Shown here: piece by piece, positions 16,403 through 27,010 of the stretch
Layout: the number at the start of each line of letters is the position of its first letter
Numbering within the stretch: the first letter of the stretch is position 1
Assembly: GCF_030129945.1 (NCBI RefSeq)
Contig: NZ_JARRAF010000021.1
Location: 18,864 to 82,863 of the forward strand
From: Parachitinimonas caeni
GTDB lineage: Bacteria > Pseudomonadota > Gammaproteobacteria > Burkholderiales > Chitinimonadaceae
DNA length: 64,000 bases
Reading direction: 5' to 3'
The notes under the pieces: model-generated
What the model saw: the letters and a program-made list of their open reading frames with translations, nothing else
The model's database searches: none
What the model was told of the DNA's origin: nothing
Translations under genes and position numbers: made by a program

Positions 16403-17422
16403 ATGTACCCGAACACACTGCTCAAGCCTTTTGCCTTGCTGCTGGCCGGTCTTGCCGGCATGGCTCAGGCCAATACCACTCTGACGGTCTACACCGCGCT
16501 GGAAGCGGATCAGCTGAAGGCGTATCAGGAACAGTTCGAAAAAGAGCATCCCGATATCAAGCTCAAGTGGGTGCGCGACTCGACCGGCGTTATCACGGCC
16601 AAGTTGCTGGCAGAGAAAGCCAGTCCGCAAGCTGATGTGGTGATGGGCGTGGCGGCATCGTCGCTGCTGGTGCTGGAAAAGGAAGGCATGTTGCAGCCTT
16701 ACTCGCCCAAGGGTATCGAGAAATTGAGTCGCCAGTATGTCGATAGCGCCAGTCCACCTGCCTGGGCCGGGATGGATGTGTGGGGGGCGGCCATCTGCTT
16801 CAACACGGTCGAGGCCGCGAAGCTGGGTTTGAAGAAACCCGAAAGCTGGGCCGATCTGGCCAAGCCGGAATACAAGGGTCGTATCGTCATGCCTAATCCG
16901 GCTTCATCCGGCACGGGTTTTTTCGACGTGACCGCATGGCTCGGGCTGTTTGGTGAAAAGGAAGGCTGGTCTTATATGGACCGCCTGCACGACAACATTG
17001 CCCAGTACACCCATTCGGGCTCCAAGCCCTGCAAACAAGCGGCCGCTGGCGAGTTTCCGATCGGCATTTCGTTTGAATACCGTGCTGCCAAGCTCAAAGC
17101 CGGTGGCGCGCCGATTGATCTGATCTTCCCGAAGGAAGGGCTGGGTTGGGATCTGGAAGCCACGGCGCTGCTCAAAGGCGGCAAGAATCCTGAGCAAGCG
17201 CGCAAGCTGGCCGACTGGGCGGTATCCCGTACGGCCAACGAGCTGTATGAAAAGAACTTTGCAATCGTGGCCATGCCCGGTGTTGCCAAGCCGAATGAAC
17301 ACATTCCGGCGAATTACGAACAGCGGCTGGTCAAGCAGGATTTGCGCTGGGTGGCCGGTAATCGCGACCGGATTCTGGCGGAGTGGACCCGTCGCTACGA
17401 CGCGAAATCAGAGAAAAAGTAA
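16403..17422 (+). CDS. phnS: 2-aminoethylphosphonate ABC transporter, periplasmic binding protein
   Basis: 339 residues, preceded by AGGAG and starting with a signal peptide (LLKPFALLLAGLAGMAQANTTLTVYTALE). The fold is that of iron/phosphonate-type binding proteins: LTVYTALEADQLKAYQEQFEKEHPDIKLKWVRDSTG, then DVVMGVAAS and MPNPASSGTGF. Identity as the AEP-specific member rests on similarity to the putative 2-AEP binding family and on its place as first gene of a cluster encoding the matching ATPase, permease and AEP-degrading enzymes. It should bind AEP (or N-methyl AEP) in the periplasm and deliver it to the fused permease. A gap of only 6 bp to the next gene indicates one transcript. Confidence 0.9.
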   Translation: MYPNTLLKPFALLLAGLAGMAQANTTLTVYTALEADQLKAYQEQFEKEHPDIKLKWVRDSTGVITAKLLAEKASPQADVVMGVAASSLLVLEKEGMLQPYSPKGIEKLSRQYVDSASPPAWAGMDVWGAAICFNTVEAAKLGLKKPESWADLAKPEYKGRIVMPNPASSGTGFFDVTAWLGLFGEKEGWSYMDRLHDNIAQYTHSGSKPCKQAAAGEFPIGISFEYRAAKLKAGGAPIDLIFPKEGLGWDLEATALLKGGKNPEQARKLADWAVSRTANELYEKNFAIVAMPGVAKPNEHIPANYEQRLVKQDLRWVAGNRDRILAEWTRRYDAKSEKK

Positions 17423-17428
17423 GCAGCC

Positions 17429-17980
17429 ATGGCCTTGACGCTGCTTCAAGTCGAAACCCTGCTCACGGCCGCCGGCAGCCGCCTGTATGGCGGCGAGGCC
17501 GTGAGCCAGCTGCAACATGCTCTGCAAGCAGCGACGCTGGCGCAAGCCGATGGCGCGGCAGACAGCCTGATCGTCGCCAGCCTGCTGCACGACCTTGGCC
17601 ATGTGCTGTTCGAGCAGGGGGATGATGATCTGGCCCAAGGGGAAGACGATCTGCATCAATACCGGATCTTGCCCTTCCTGCGGGGGCTGTTCGATGACGT
17701 GGTGTTGGCGCCCATTGGATTGCATGTCGAGGCCAAACGCTATCTGTGCTGGCAGAACACTGCCTATCGCAGCAGCTTGTCTGCCGCTTCTCAGGCCAGC
17801 CTGGCCTTGCAGGGCGGGCCGATGTCCGACATCGAGGCCGCCGACTTCATTGCCAGACCCCATGCCCAGGCGGCACTGGCTCTGCGCCGCTATGACGATG
17901 CGGCCAAAGACCCGACCGCCAGTACGCCAGCGCTGATCCACTTCATGCCGCTGCTCCACGCCCTTGCAGGACAAGCCTGA
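17429..17980 (+). CDS. PhnZ-like HD-domain oxygenase of phosphonate operons
   Basis: 183 residues. The HD motif HDLGH (54-58) and the upstream YGGEAVSQLQHALQ stretch match the phosphonate-operon-associated HDIG family to which PhnZ belongs. In PhnZ the Tyr and Glu of this loop close over the substrate, and a mixed-valent di-iron centre is held by His/Asp residues. Further candidate ligands are H76 in DDLHQYR, H99 in GLHVEAKRY and the late Asp in RRYDDAAKDP. PhnZ cleaves the C-P bond of 2-amino-1-hydroxyethylphosphonate. Here no PhnY hydroxylase gene is present, so the enzyme may scavenge the hydroxylated compound directly. It is tightly spaced with both neighbours. Confidence 0.85.
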   Translation: MALTLLQVETLLTAAGSRLYGGEAVSQLQHALQAATLAQADGAADSLIVASLLHDLGHVLFEQGDDDLAQGEDDLHQYRILPFLRGLFDDVVLAPIGLHVEAKRYLCWQNTAYRSSLSAASQASLALQGGPMSDIEAADFIARPHAQAALALRRYDDAAKDPTASTPALIHFMPLLHALAGQA

Positions 17981-17981
17981 G

Positions 17982-19115
17982 ATGCTACTCAAACAACCCC
18001 AGCTGCCTACTCCAGCCGCGACAGGCGCCGTGCCCGACTGGCTGCGCTTTGATCGCATCAGCAAACGATTTGGCGCGTTTACGGCGCTCAATGGTGTTGA
18101 TCTGACCATCCGGCGTGGTGAATTTGTCTGCCTGCTGGGCCCGAGTGGCTGCGGCAAGACCACGCTGCTGCGGGTGCTGGCGGGCTTGACCGCGCAGGAT
18201 AGCGGCCAGCTGTATCTGGGGGGGCGTGATATCAGCCGGCTGCCGCCGGCGGCCCGCGACTACGGCATCGTGTTTCAGTCGTATGCCTTGTTTCCGAATC
18301 TCAATGTGGCCGATAACCTGGCCTATGGCTTGCGAACGGATCGGGCGAGCAAAGCCCGGCGGGTTGGCGAACTGCTGCAACTGGTGGGCCTGCCCGGTTG
18401 CGAGCATAAATACCCGGCCGAGTTATCGGGTGGACAGCAGCAGCGCGTAGCGCTGGCGCGTGCCTTGGCCCAGTCGCCTAGCCTGCTGTTGCTGGATGAA
18501 CCGCTGTCAGCACTCGATGCCCAGGTGCGCGAACATCTGCGGCGCGAGTTGCGGCAACTGCAGCAGAAGCTCGGCGTGACCACCTTGATGGTGACGCATG
18601 ATCAGGATGAGGCGCTGACCCTGGCAGACACGATTGCCGTGATGAACCACGGGGTTATCGAGCAGGTAGGCAGCCCTGAGATGATTTATCACCAACCTGC
18701 CAGCCGTTTTGTCGCCAACTTCGTCGGCCGCGCCAACTGGCTGCCGGTCGAAGTCAGCGAGCAGGGAGAGGTAAGGCTGGCGGGTATCACGCTGGCGTTG
18801 CCGGCAACAGCCCTGCCACAGGGCTGGGCTGATATGGGCTGGCCCAGTACGGCCGAACTGTTCTGCCGGCCGGAGGATGTGCAGGTGGCCCCGCATTGGG
18901 CGCCCGGTGACAACGGCTTGATGGCCTTTGTTGAAAGGGTGGATTTTCTTGGCAATGTGCGGCGCGCCTTGCTGACCCTGGTGACTGCCCGCCAGATCTC
19001 GCTCTGGGCGGAGCTGGGGCCGAATGACGCTGGCCTCGAAGCACTGGTGCCTGGGCAGCTGGTTCCGCTTCATTTGCCGGCTAATCGCTTGCGGCTGTTT
19101 GCGGAGGCCGCATGA
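17982..19115 (+). CDS. phnT: 2-aminoethylphosphonate ABC transporter, ATPase subunit
   Basis: 377 residues from the ATG at 17982 (GCAGGA upstream; a TTG 18 bp earlier is less likely). It has a Walker A GPSGCGKTTLL, Q-loop FQSYALFPNL, signature LSGGQQQRVALARAL, Walker B LLLLDEP and H-loop MVTHDQDEA in order, then a C-terminal TOBE-like part of about 120 residues, typical of binding-protein-dependent importers. It couples ATP hydrolysis in the cytoplasm to AEP import through the permease encoded next, with which it overlaps by ATGA. Confidence 0.92.
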   Translation: MLLKQPQLPTPAATGAVPDWLRFDRISKRFGAFTALNGVDLTIRRGEFVCLLGPSGCGKTTLLRVLAGLTAQDSGQLYLGGRDISRLPPAARDYGIVFQSYALFPNLNVADNLAYGLRTDRASKARRVGELLQLVGLPGCEHKYPAELSGGQQQRVALARALAQSPSLLLLDEPLSALDAQVREHLRRELRQLQQKLGVTTLMVTHDQDEALTLADTIAVMNHGVIEQVGSPEMIYHQPASRFVANFVGRANWLPVEVSEQGEVRLAGITLALPATALPQGWADMGWPSTAELFCRPEDVQVAPHWAPGDNGLMAFVERVDFLGNVRRALLTLVTARQISLWAELGPNDAGLEALVPGQLVPLHLPANRLRLFAEAA

Positions 19116-20824
19116 AAGCGCTGCGTTTCTGGTTGGAAGCGGGGGAGGCCGCCGTGCCGCTGTGGTCGCCCGACCAGCGGGTTGCCCGTGGTCTTGGCTG
19201 GCTGGCCGCCATCGGCTTGACGCTGTTCATTGCCCTGCCATTGCTGGCCATTCTGCTGCAGGCCGTTATCGACAGCGAAAGCGGGCAGTTGAGCCTGGCC
19301 CCTGTGCAGGCGGTACTGGCCTCGCCGGGGTTTCTCGATAGTCTGCTGGGCAGCCTGACGGTATCGCTGGCAACGGTGGCGCTGGTGCTGCCGACGGCGT
19401 TGGTCTTCGCTTTTGCTCTTACCCGCAGTCGTATGCCGGGGCGTGGGCTGTTCAAACTTCTGGCCTTATCGCCGTTGCTGGCGCCGTCGCTGATGCCGGG
19501 GATCTCACTGGTCTACCTGTTCGGCAACCAGGGCTTGCTCAAGAGCTGGCTGGGCGATGCGTCGATCTATGGCCCCATCGGCATTGTGCTGGGTGAGGCG
19601 TTCTACACCTTCCCGCACGCCTTGTTGATTCTGCTGACGGCGTTGGCGGTGGCGGATGCCCGCTTGTATGAAGCGGCTGAGACACTCGGCGCCAGCCGGC
19701 TGCGGCGACTGCTGACGGTGACCTTGCCTAACGCTCGCTATGGCCTGATTTCGGCCGGGCTGGTGGTGTTCACGCTGGCGATGACTGACTTCGGTGTCGC
19801 CAAGGTGATAGGCGGTCAGTACAAGGTGCTGGCGCTCGAAGCCTACAAACAGGTGATCGGCCAGCAGAATTTCGGCAAAGGTGCGGTCATCGGCCTGATG
19901 CTGTTGTTGCCGGCCGTATTGAGCCTGCTGGTCGAGCGCTGGGTGGCCGGCAGCCGCAGTGCCAGTCTGGGCGGACGCTCGGTGGCCTTCCATCCGCCCG
20001 AAAACCGTTGGCGCGACGGCGCGCTCTGGCTGTTCTGCGGAGGGGTGCTGATCGGGCTGCTAGCCCTGCTGGGCGTGGCCATGGCGGCGTCGTTCATCAA
20101 ACTCTGGCCCTATTCGCTGGAGCTGACGCTTGCCCACTACGATTTCGACCAGATGGATGGTGGCGGCTGGCAGGCCTTCCGCAACAGCGTGCAAATGGCC
20201 GCCTGGACTGCGCTGGTCGGCACCCTGGGGGTGTTCGGGGTGGCCTATCTGCTGGAAAAAATGCCCCTGCCGCCACTGGCCCGTCAGATCTGCCGCACGC
20301 TGGCGCTGCTACCGATGGCGGTGCCGGGGTTGGTGCTGGGGCTGGGCTATATCTTTTGCTTCAACCATCCCGCCAACCCGCTGCATGGCCTCTACGGCAG
20401 TCTGGCGATTCTGGTGCTGGCCACGGTGGCGCACTTCTACACCACAGCCCATCTGACGATCAGTACCGCACTGCGCCAGCTCGATGGCGAAATCGAAGCG
20501 GTATCAGCCACCTTGTGCCGGCCGTTCTGGGTGACGGTCTGGCGGGTAACGCTCCCCATCTGCCTGCCCGCCCTGTTCGACGTGGCGCGCTTCTTTTTTG
20601 TATCGGCCCTGACCACGGTCAGTTGCGTGATCTTCCTCTACACCCCCGATACCGTACTGGCCGGCGTTGCCGTGCTGAATATGGACGACGCTGGCGAAAC
20701 GGCGGGTGCCGCAGCCATGGCCACGCTGATTGTCGCCACGGCACTCCTTGCTAGCCTGCTGCTGAGCGCGGCAGGTAGTTTGCTCAACCGTCGCGCCCAA
20801 GCCTGGCGTGGCCAACCTCACTAA
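19112..20824 (+). CDS. 2-aminoethylphosphonate ABC transporter, fused permease
   Basis: 570 residues with about 12 hydrophobic segments, twice the size of a single permease. Two EAA-type coupling loops are visible: EAAETLGASRLRRLLTVTLP in the first half and IEAVSATLCRPFWVTVWRVTLP in the second, so two permease domains are fused in one chain. This matches the large permease family (PhnU/PhnV equivalent) seen in AEP operons. It forms the inner membrane channel for the binding protein and ATPase encoded upstream; its start overlaps the ATPase stop by four bases. Confidence 0.9.
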   Translation: MKALRFWLEAGEAAVPLWSPDQRVARGLGWLAAIGLTLFIALPLLAILLQAVIDSESGQLSLAPVQAVLASPGFLDSLLGSLTVSLATVALVLPTALVFAFALTRSRMPGRGLFKLLALSPLLAPSLMPGISLVYLFGNQGLLKSWLGDASIYGPIGIVLGEAFYTFPHALLILLTALAVADARLYEAAETLGASRLRRLLTVTLPNARYGLISAGLVVFTLAMTDFGVAKVIGGQYKVLALEAYKQVIGQQNFGKGAVIGLMLLLPAVLSLLVERWVAGSRSASLGGRSVAFHPPENRWRDGALWLFCGGVLIGLLALLGVAMAASFIKLWPYSLELTLAHYDFDQMDGGGWQAFRNSVQMAAWTALVGTLGVFGVAYLLEKMPLPPLARQICRTLALLPMAVPGLVLGLGYIFCFNHPANPLHGLYGSLAILVLATVAHFYTTAHLTISTALRQLDGEIEAVSATLCRPFWVTVWRVTLPICLPALFDVARFFFVSALTTVSCVIFLYTPDTVLAGVAVLNMDDAGETAGAAAMATLIVATALLASLLLSAAGSLLNRRAQAWRGQPH

Positions 20825-20845
20825 CCGAAACGCGAAAGTCTGACC

Positions 20846-21958
20846 ATGCGAGATCCGATCCTCCTGACTCCCGGCCCGCTTACCACCACCTTGCAAACCA
20901 AGACCGCCATGCTCAAGGACTGGGGCTCGTGGGATGCCGACTTCAACGCGGTGACGGCCGATGTCTGCCAGCGCCTGACGGCACTCATCGACGGCGAGCG
21001 GGATTTTGTCTGCGTGCCGCTGCAGGGCTCCGGTACGTTTGCGGTGGAGGCCGCTGTCGGCACGCTGCTGCCGCGAGACGGCAAATTGCTGGTGCTGGTG
21101 AATGGGGCGTATGGCAAGCGTCTGGCCCGCCTCACCGAGATGATGGGGCGCGCCGTCAGCGTGCTCGACTTCGGTGAGACTGCGCCGGTGGACCCGGCTC
21201 GCGTGGCGGCGGCGCTGGCTGGCGATGCGACGATCAGCCATGTCGGCGTGATCTACTGCGAAACCAGCACCGGCATTCTCAACCCGCTGGCAGAGATTGC
21301 CGGGGTGGTGGCACGGGCGGGGCGTCGCCTGATCATCGATGCCATGAGCGCACTCGGTGCCTTGCCGCTGTCGGCGCAGGAAATCGCTTTCGATGCGGTC
21401 ATCGCTTCCAGCAATAAATGCCTGGAAGGCGTGCCGGGCATGGGCTTTGTGCTGGCGCGACGTGAACGCCTGCAGCAAGCGATGGGCAACGCCCATTCGC
21501 TGTCGCTCGATCTGCATGACCAGTGGACGTATATGCAGAAAACCGGCCAATGGCGCTACACACCGCCGACGCATGTGGTAGCCGCCTTGCAGGCAGCGCT
21601 CGACCAATATGACGCCGAGGGCGGCCGGCCGGCGCGACTCGCCCGCTATCAGGCCAACTGCGAGGCGCTGATTCAGGGTCTGCGCGAGCTGGGCCTGCAA
21701 CCCTTCCTGCCAGCCGAGATCCAGGCGCCCATCATCATCACCGTTCATGCCCCTGCTGTGCCGGCTTACCGTTTCGGCGACTTATACCAGCGCGTCAAGG
21801 ACCGGGGCTTTGTGCTGTATCCGGGCAAGCTGACCGAAGTCGAAACTTTCCGTGTCGGCTGTATCGGCGCTATCGGCAGCGCCGAGATTGCTCAGGCTGT
21901 CCATGCGATTGGCGATGCCCTGGCCGAGCTAGGCGCCGCCTGCGGCCGGCCAAAATAA
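20846..21958 (+). CDS. phnW: 2-aminoethylphosphonate--pyruvate transaminase
   Basis: 370 residues, the usual length. N-terminal [25 protein letters not shown] is the family signature, and the PLP lysine is K191 in [12 protein letters not shown]. It transfers the amino group of AEP to pyruvate, giving phosphonoacetaldehyde and alanine in the cytoplasm. The product is the substrate of PhnX encoded 23 bp downstream. Conserved [11 protein letters not shown] supplies the cofactor Asp. Confidence 0.95.
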   Translation: MRDPILLTPGPLTTTLQTKTAMLKDWGSWDADFNAVTADVCQRLTALIDGERDFVCVPLQGSGTFAVEAAVGTLLPRDGKLLVLVNGAYGKRLARLTEMMGRAVSVLDFGETAPVDPARVAAALAGDATISHVGVIYCETSTGILNPLAEIAGVVARAGRRLIIDAMSALGALPLSAQEIAFDAVIASSNKCLEGVPGMGFVLARRERLQQAMGNAHSLSLDLHDQWTYMQKTGQWRYTPPTHVVAALQAALDQYDAEGGRPARLARYQANCEALIQGLRELGLQPFLPAEIQAPIIITVHAPAVPAYRFGDLYQRVKDRGFVLYPGKLTEVETFRVGCIGAIGSAEIAQAVHAIGDALAELGAACGRPK

Positions 21959-21980
21959 ATATCTGACTGAAAGAGCTGCC

Positions 21981-22811
21981 ATGTATCACTACCAACGACG
22001 TTATACCGGCCCGCTGGAGGCCATTATCTTTGACTGGGCGGGAACGCTGGTCGATTACGGCTCATTTGCGCCGACGCAGGTGCTGATAGATGCCTTCGCC
22101 GGCCTGGGCGTGGAAGTCTCGCTGGCGGAAGCGCGGCTGCCGATGGGGCTGGCCAAGTGGGACCACATCCAGGCGCTGGGGCAACAAGCTGCCGTGGCGG
22201 CCCGCTGGCAGGCCCGGCACGGTCGCCCGATGCAAAAGGAAGATGTTGATGCGGTCTACGCCCGTTTCATGCCGCTGCAGGTCGAGCGGGTGGCCCAGTA
22301 TTCCGACGCCATCGAAGGCGTTGCGGCCTTGCTGGAGCAGTTGAAGGCACGCGGGCTCAAGATAGGCTCCTGCTCGGGTTACCCGCGTGTGGTGATGGAC
22401 CGCCTGCTGCCACATGCGGCGGCACAGGGCATCCGCCCGGACTGTGCGATTGCCACGGATGACCTGAAACCCGGCGGCCGGCCCGGTCCGTGGATGGCTC
22501 TGGCCAATATGATCGAGTTGGGCGTTCGTCATGTCGCGGCCTGCGTCAAAGTCGATGACACCGTTCCCGGTATCGACGAAGGACTGAATGCCGGCATGTG
22601 GACGGTGGGTCTGGCGCTGTCCGGTAATGAAATGGGGCTGACCTCGGCCGAGGTAGCGGCGCTGTCGCCAGCCGAGCGGCAGGCGCGGCGGCAGCGGGCC
22701 GCCCAGAAGCTGGCACAGGCCGGTGCCCACTTTGTGATAGATACCGTGGCCGATCTGCCAGCCGTTCTGGCCGAGATCGAAGCCCGGCTGGCGCGTGGCG
22801 AGCAGCCGTGA
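21981..22811 (+). CDS. phnX: Phosphonoacetaldehyde hydrolase
   Basis: 276 residues of the HAD superfamily. The nucleophile is D18 in [13 protein letters not shown], where the usual second Asp is replaced by Ala as in all phosphonatases. The Schiff-base lysine is K59 in [11 protein letters not shown]. Motif III and the late Asp pair lie in KVDDTVPGI. It splits phosphonoacetaldehyde to acetaldehyde and phosphate. An AAAGAG-type site precedes the ATG. The stop codon overlaps the GTG start of the next gene. Confidence 0.95.
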   Translation: MYHYQRRYTGPLEAIIFDWAGTLVDYGSFAPTQVLIDAFAGLGVEVSLAEARLPMGLAKWDHIQALGQQAAVAARWQARHGRPMQKEDVDAVYARFMPLQVERVAQYSDAIEGVAALLEQLKARGLKIGSCSGYPRVVMDRLLPHAAAQGIRPDCAIATDDLKPGGRPGPWMALANMIELGVRHVAACVKVDDTVPGIDEGLNAGMWTVGLALSGNEMGLTSAEVAALSPAERQARRQRAAQKLAQAGAHFVIDTVADLPAVLAEIEARLARGEQP

Positions 22812-23914
22812 ACCTGCGCCACTGCGATCTGGCGATCGTTGGCGCCGGCATCATCGGCCTGGCCCACGCGCTGGCGGCGGCCCGGCAGGGCCGGCAGGTG
22901 ACGGTGTTTGAACGCGATCGCTGCAGCAACGGTGCCTCCATCCGCAATTTTGGTCTTGGCCTATGTCTGGGCCAACCGCCTGGTGAGTTACTGGAGCTGG
23001 CGCAACGGAGCCGTGAAGTCTGGCTGGAAGTGCTGGCAGCCACCGGCTGCTGGCATAAGGCTGAAGGCAGCCTTATCGTCGCCCGCACCGCGCGGGAGTG
23101 GTCACTGCTGCAGGAATTCCAGGCTCGCTATGGTGAGGTCTACCAGAGCCGCCTGCTGACCGCGGCCGAGGTGGCGCGCATCGGTGCCGCAGGGGTTGGC
23201 GGGCTCTATGGCCCGCACGAAATTGCGCTGGAGTCGCGACGGGCTGTGCCGCAACTTGCCCGTTGGCTGGCCGAGCACTGGGGGGTGCGCTTCGAGTATC
23301 AGACCCAGGTTCTGGGGGCGGATCTGCCCCGCCTGCAGACCTCGCGTGGCGAGTGGCGGGCAGAGCAGCTGATGGTGTGCAGCGGCCACGATTTCCAGAC
23401 CTTGTTCGCGGATGCCTTCAGCGCACTCGACCTGCAATGCTGCAGTCTGCAGATGCTACGGCTGGCCAACCCCGGCCGGCTGCTGGGGCCGGCGCTGCTG
23501 ACGGGGCTGTCGTGCCTGCACTATCCTTCGTTTGCCGGATTGCGTGGCGTGGCGGCCGTGCGGGCAGAAGTTGCCGAGCGCGAGCCGGCGCTGCTGGCGC
23601 ATGGGATACATCTGATCGTGCAGCAGGTGGGCGAGACGGGTGAACTGATCGTTGGCGACTCGCACCACTACGCCACAACGCCCGCACCGTTTTGCTCGGC
23701 AGCGGTTGATGACCACTTGCTGCAGCTGGCGCAAACCCTGCTGGGGCAGGATCTGACCGTGCTGGAGCGCTGGCAGGGTGTCTATGCCAGTGGTCCCAAA
23801 CCTTATGAACGACTGCAGATGGCCGAGGGGGTCAGTGCGCTCGCCATGACTTCCGGTATCGGCATGAGCATCGGCTTTGCTCTGGCGGAGGCGACCTTGC
23901 GGTCGGGAGAATGA
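22808..23914 (+). CDS. FAD-dependent oxidoreductase of phosphonate operons (PbfC/PbfD type)
   Basis: 368 residues from a GTG that overlaps the phnX stop. The N-terminal Rossmann motif [21 protein letters not shown] and VFERD mark a DAO-type FAD fold; the C-terminal [13 protein letters not shown] closes the FAD site. Members of this family in AEP operons have been shown to oxidise N-methyl-AEP, and some AEP itself, straight to phosphonoacetaldehyde. Here it would widen the range of the PhnW-PhnX route to methylated amines. Assignment to PbfC versus PbfD cannot be made by eye. Confidence 0.85.
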   Translation: MNLRHCDLAIVGAGIIGLAHALAAARQGRQVTVFERDRCSNGASIRNFGLGLCLGQPPGELLELAQRSREVWLEVLAATGCWHKAEGSLIVARTAREWSLLQEFQARYGEVYQSRLLTAAEVARIGAAGVGGLYGPHEIALESRRAVPQLARWLAEHWGVRFEYQTQVLGADLPRLQTSRGEWRAEQLMVCSGHDFQTLFADAFSALDLQCCSLQMLRLANPGRLLGPALLTGLSCLHYPSFAGLRGVAAVRAEVAEREPALLAHGIHLIVQQVGETGELIVGDSHHYATTPAPFCSAAVDDHLLQLAQTLLGQDLTVLERWQGVYASGPKPYERLQMAEGVSALAMTSGIGMSIGFALAEATLRSGE

Positions 23915-23923
23915 AAGATCGAC

Positions 23924-24688
23924 ATGACTTTGCAGAATCGCCCTGAAACCTTGGTGGAAACCCCCGTGTCGCGTCGTACGGGCACCGCCGTATGGCGGCA
24001 GATCGAAGAAGTGCTGGCGGCCGACATTGTGGCGGGGCGCCTGAGTGGTCGTCTGCCCAATGAAACCGAGCTGGCGGGCCGTTTCGGGGTGAATCGCCAC
24101 ACCGTGCGACAGGCGGTCAAAGCGCTGGCCGAGCGGGGGGTGCTGGACGTCGTGCATGGCAAAGGCACGTTTGTCCGTGATGAGGTGATTGATTACCAGG
24201 TGGGCCGCCGTAGCCGGCTGGCGCATAGCGTGGCCCGGCAAAGGCGGGTGGGCAATAGCCGCTTGCTGGGAAGTCAGGTGCGGGTGGCGACTGCCGACAT
24301 CCAGAAGCTGCTGGAACTCCCGGCAGGCAGCGAAGTGGAGCAGATCGACTCGTGGGACGTGGTGGATGGCCGGGTGATCGGTGTCTGTACCCAGTACTTT
24401 CCGTTACCCCGCTTTGCCGGCTTTGCCAGCGTCTACGCCCGGTTGGGCAAAACCCACGAAGCGCTGGCCGAGTTTGGGGTGACCGACTTCCAGCGCAAAC
24501 TGAGCCGGATCACCGCCCGTCTGCCAGATCGCGATATGGCCGAACAACTGCAGCAACCTGCCACGCTGCCGGTGCTGGTGGTGGAGACGGTGTATGTCGA
24601 TGAAACCGGCCAGCCGATTGAATACGGCCTCTCGTATTTCTCGGCGACGTCGGTACAGCTGGTGATAGAGCCAGAAATGACGGCTTGA
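23924..24688 (+). CDS. phnF: GntR/HutC family regulator of phosphonate use
   Basis: 254 residues. The N-terminal winged helix (VWRQIEEVLAADIVAGRLSGRLPNETELAGRFGVNRHTVRQAVKALAERGVL) ends with the wing HGKGTFV, and a UTRA ligand domain fills the rest. It lies as last gene of the AEP operon, 9 bp after the oxidoreductase, so it probably autoregulates the cluster and senses AEP or a breakdown product. The candidate operator is the ATCTAGAC site at 16328. The symbol is by analogy with PhnF/PhnR-type regulators. Confidence 0.82.
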   Translation: MTLQNRPETLVETPVSRRTGTAVWRQIEEVLAADIVAGRLSGRLPNETELAGRFGVNRHTVRQAVKALAERGVLDVVHGKGTFVRDEVIDYQVGRRSRLAHSVARQRRVGNSRLLGSQVRVATADIQKLLELPAGSEVEQIDSWDVVDGRVIGVCTQYFPLPRFAGFASVYARLGKTHEALAEFGVTDFQRKLSRITARLPDRDMAEQLQQPATLPVLVVETVYVDETGQPIEYGLSYFSATSVQLVIEPEMTA

Positions 24689-24689
24689 A

Positions 24690-24735
24690 AGCAATTTGCA
24701 AACTGGCGGCACGGCCGCTCAGTTTGCAAATTGCT
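24690..24735. terminator. Long perfect inverted repeat between convergent genes
   Basis: AGCAATTTGCAAACTG (24690-24705) pairs without mismatch with CAGTTTGCAAATTGCT (24720-24735), and GCGGC/GCCGC extends the stem inward, giving about 21 bp. It follows the phnF stop by two bases and faces the end of the ygiQ gene, so a shared terminator is likely. There is no proper T-run, so it may act by another route or stabilise transcript ends. Confidence 0.55.
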
Positions 24736-24787
24736 GGTCGAGGTGGTTGAGGTTTGTGGAAGGGTGCGAGTTCAAGACCTTCAGAGC

Positions 24788-27010
24788 CTAGCGCACCCTT
24801 GGTTTGGTTCCACTGGTCTTTTTTCCTTTGCCGTTGCCCAGCTTGGGCTGACTGCCCCGCGCCAGCGGCTGCCGGGGTTGCGGCTGACGCGGCATCGGGT
24901 TGGGTGTGCCAGGGCCACCACCGCCACGGGCATTGCCACGCGGGGCTGGTTGCAGCTGTTCACCGGGGCGGGCCGGGGGTACCAGATGGTGCGGACTGTT
25001 GCCGATCAGATCGGCACGACCCATCGCAAACAGGGCCTCACGCAACATCGGCCAGCTTTCCGGGTCGTGGTAGCGCAAAAAAGCTTTATGCAGCTTGCGT
25101 TGCTTGGCATCGCGCACGACTTCGACCTTTTCTGAACTACGCGCCAGCTTCTTCAACGGATTACGACGGGTGTGCCACATCGTTGTCGCCATCGCCATCG
25201 GTGTGGGCGTGAAGGCCTGCACCTGATCTGGCCGGAAATTATTCTGCTTCAGCCACAGTGCCAGGTTCAGCATGTCTTCATCGGTGGTGCCGGGGTGAGC
25301 GGCGATGAAGTAGGGAATCAGATACTGCTTTTTGCCAGCCTGCTTTGAATAACGGTCGAACAGCTCGCGAAAGCGCTCGAAGGTATCGACACCGGGCTTC
25401 ATCATCTTGGCCAGCGGGCCGGATTCGGTGTGCTCCGGGGCGATTTTCAGATAGCCGCTGACGTGGTGAGTGACCAGCTCCTTGATGTATTCCGGCGAGC
25501 GCACGGCGATGTCGTAACGCAAGCCCGAACCGATGGTGATCTTCTTCACGCCCGGAATGGCACGTGCCTTGCGGTAGAGCTGGACCAGCGAGGAGTGATC
25601 GGTATTGAGGTTCTCGCAAATGCCGGGGTAGACGCAGCTGAGCCTGCGGCAGGCGCTTTCGATTTTTGGATCTTTGCAGGCCAGCCGGTACATATTGGCT
25701 GTGGGGCCGCCCAGATCGGTGATATGGCCGGTGAAGCCACGGGTCTTGTCGCGGATCTCTTCGACCTCACGCAGGATGGATTCTTCAGACCGGCTCTGGA
25801 TGATGCGACCTTCGTGCTCGGTAATCGAGCAGAAGGTACAGCCGCCAAAACAACCCCGCATGATGTTGATCGAGAACCGGATCATCTCCCAGGCCGGGAT
25901 ATGCGCGTCGCCATAGCTTGGATGCGGGTTACGGGCGTAATGCAGACCATAGATGTAATCCATCTCGGGCGTGGTCAGCGGAATCGGTGGTGGGTTGATC
26001 CAGACATCGCGTTCGCCATGCTGCTGCACCAAGGCGCGGGCATTGCCGGGGTTGCTTTCAAGGTGCAGCACCCGGCTGGCGTGGGCATACAGTACCGGGT
26101 CGTAGGCCACTGCCTCGTAGGCAGGCAGGCGTACCACGGTTTTCTGACGGGCTTCGAGTTTGGCACGCAGGCGCTCGGCCTTGCTGATAAGGCGGATCGG
26201 CTGGGTGCCTTCCGGCAGCTCTGCGCCTGCCAGCTGCTTGGGCTGTTCCGGCTCCATCGCATACGGGTCGGGGTGGGCATCGACACGACCGGGGGTATCG
26301 ACCGTGGTTGAGTCTTCCTCGCTCCAGCCGGCATCGGGCCGCCAGCCCTGCGGCACGATAAAGGCCGTGCCACGCAGATCCCGCATTTCCCGCAGCTTTT
26401 CGCCGGCAGCGGCACGATGGGCAATATCGACCAAGGCGCGTTCGGCATTGCCAAACAACAGAATGTCGGCCTTGGCGTAGATCAGCGCGGATTGACGGAC
26501 CTTGTCGCTCCAGTAGTCGTACTGGGCAATCCGGCGCAGGCTGGCCTCAATGCCACCGATCATGATCTGCACACCGGGGAAGGCTTCACGGCAGCGCTGG
26601 GAATAGAGGGTGACGGCACGGTCCGGGCGTTTGTCGGGGGCGCCGTGCGGGGTGTAGGCATCATCCGACCTAGGCCGACGGTCAGCCGTGTAGCGGTTGA
26701 TCATCGAATCCATATTGCCGGCCGTCACCCCAAAGAACAGCCGGGGTTTGCCCAGTGCCTTGAAGGGTTCGGCGCTATGCCAGTCGGGCTGCGCCAGGAT
26801 CCCGACGCGAAATCCCTGAGCCTCCAGCAGTCGGCCGATCAATGCCATGCCAAAACTTGGGTGGTCGATGTAGGCATCGCCAGTCACCAGAATAATGTCG
26901 CATTCGTCCCAGCCCAGCTTTGTCATCTCCTCGCGGCTCATCGGCAGGAAGGGGGCAGGACGTTTGATCGGATTACGGGCCAGATCTTGAATCGGAGTCG
27001 GTGAATTCAT
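24788..27010 (-). CDS. ygiQ: YgiQ family radical SAM protein
   Basis: 740 residues from the ATG at 27010 (a TTG at 27022 is in frame). The radical SAM cluster motif is CFGGCTFC in [20 protein letters not shown]. The N-terminal part ([29 protein letters not shown]) matches the B12-like domain of UPF0313/YgiQ proteins. The C-terminal tail is Gly/Arg/Pro-rich and basic, as in many betaproteobacterial members. The reaction is not established for the family. It is a single gene, convergent with phnF. Confidence 0.92.
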   Translation of the reverse strand: MNSPTPIQDLARNPIKRPAPFLPMSREEMTKLGWDECDIILVTGDAYIDHPSFGMALIGRLLEAQGFRVGILAQPDWHSAEPFKALGKPRLFFGVTAGNMDSMINRYTADRRPRSDDAYTPHGAPDKRPDRAVTLYSQRCREAFPGVQIMIGGIEASLRRIAQYDYWSDKVRQSALIYAKADILLFGNAERALVDIAHRAAAGEKLREMRDLRGTAFIVPQGWRPDAGWSEEDSTTVDTPGRVDAHPDPYAMEPEQPKQLAGAELPEGTQPIRLISKAERLRAKLEARQKTVVRLPAYEAVAYDPVLYAHASRVLHLESNPGNARALVQQHGERDVWINPPPIPLTTPEMDYIYGLHYARNPHPSYGDAHIPAWEMIRFSINIMRGCFGGCTFCSITEHEGRIIQSRSEESILREVEEIRDKTRGFTGHITDLGGPTANMYRLACKDPKIESACRRLSCVYPGICENLNTDHSSLVQLYRKARAIPGVKKITIGSGLRYDIAVRSPEYIKELVTHHVSGYLKIAPEHTESGPLAKMMKPGVDTFERFRELFDRYSKQAGKKQYLIPYFIAAHPGTTDEDMLNLALWLKQNNFRPDQVQAFTPTPMAMATTMWHTRRNPLKKLARSSEKVEVVRDAKQRKLHKAFLRYHDPESWPMLREALFAMGRADLIGNSPHHLVPPARPGEQLQPAPRGNARGGGGPGTPNPMPRQPQPRQPLARGSQPKLGNGKGKKTSGTKPRVR

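Noticed and set aside
20504..21748. Minus-strand frame of 414 codons opposite the permease and phnW
   Set aside because: It spans two convincing plus-strand genes and yields an Arg/His/Gln-rich product with no family features.
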